Of a stretch of 5,379 bases of DNA, positions 5,352 through 5,379 are shown piece by piece. The translations under genes were made by a program, and so were the position numbers. Source of the stretch: Methanobacteriaceae archaeon. GTDB taxonomy: Archaea; Methanobacteriota; Methanobacteria; Methanobacteriales; Methanobacteriaceae. Each line of letters opens with the position of its first letter. Position 1 is the stretch's first letter. The notes below the pieces were generated by a model. The model did not search any database. It was not told the DNA's origin and saw only the letters and a list, made by a program, of their open reading frames with translations. The stretch lies in contig CAAGFH010000093.1 of NCBI GenBank assembly GCA_900769095.1, forward strand, positions 1 to 5,379, in the 5' to 3' direction.

Positions 5352-5360
5352 AAAACTACA

Positions 5361-5375
5361 TATATATTTATAATA
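5361..5375. promoter_or_regulatory. TATA-rich stretch at the right edge, possible promoter of the next gene
   Basis: TATATATTTATAATA directly follows the terminator. It resembles an archaeal TATA box in either direction, but the gene it would serve is outside the window and the local AT content makes chance matches easy. Confidence 0.25.
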
Positions 5376-5379
5376 TCTA

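Overview
The window looks like archaeal DNA from a Methanobacteriales methanogen, most likely close to Methanosphaera or Methanobrevibacter. The reasons are the very low G+C content, the archaeal ribosome binding sites (GGTGAT exactly 3 nt before ATG, or close variants), the TATA-type promoter elements, the U-rich terminators, the Asn/Ser-rich cell-surface proteins with many N-x-S/T sequons, and FmdE-family domains. The genus is inferred; there is no rRNA gene to settle it.

Layout. The left half (1 to about 3590) is read on the minus strand. From 5' to 3' of that transcript it holds: a large surface protein (about 950 residues) with two FmdE-like metal-binding domains, a Ser/Asn linker and a C-terminal membrane anchor; a hairpin terminator; a 15-bp inverted repeat; a 169-residue membrane-anchored protein whose predicted mature N-terminus is His-Pro-Gly-His-Gly followed by a poly-Ser linker; and, 12 nt further on, the first 18 codons of a membrane protein that runs off the window. 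A 663-bp, extremely AT-rich intergenic region (3540-4202) separates this from a plus-strand pair. The pair is a 207-residue CbiM/NikM-type nickel/cobalt S-component with its metal ligands (Met1, His2, His68) in place, and a 163-residue protein with the N-TM/loop/C-TM topology of CbiN. The pair closes with a hairpin terminator that overlaps the second stop codon.

The divergent intergenic region carries about ten copies of a short box, AGTAATAA / AGTA(A/T)TACT. At both divergent promoters two boxes in inverted orientation bracket the TATA-like element. The left pair reads GTAATA-N16-TATTAC, the same half-site length and spacing as the E. coli NikR operator (GTATGA-N16-TCATAC). I infer that one regulator, plausibly a metal sensor, controls both sides.

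Working model (inference): this is a metal-handling cassette for nickel or cobalt. It would combine surface FmdE-like and His-motif proteins facing outward with a CbiM/CbiN-like membrane module that has no CbiQ/CbiO energy-coupling partners inside the window. A second point is the start of the FmdE-like gene. The only ATG gives a signal sequence without its basic end, while an in-frame ATT 13 codons upstream has a well-placed ribosome binding site and would restore a complete signal peptide.
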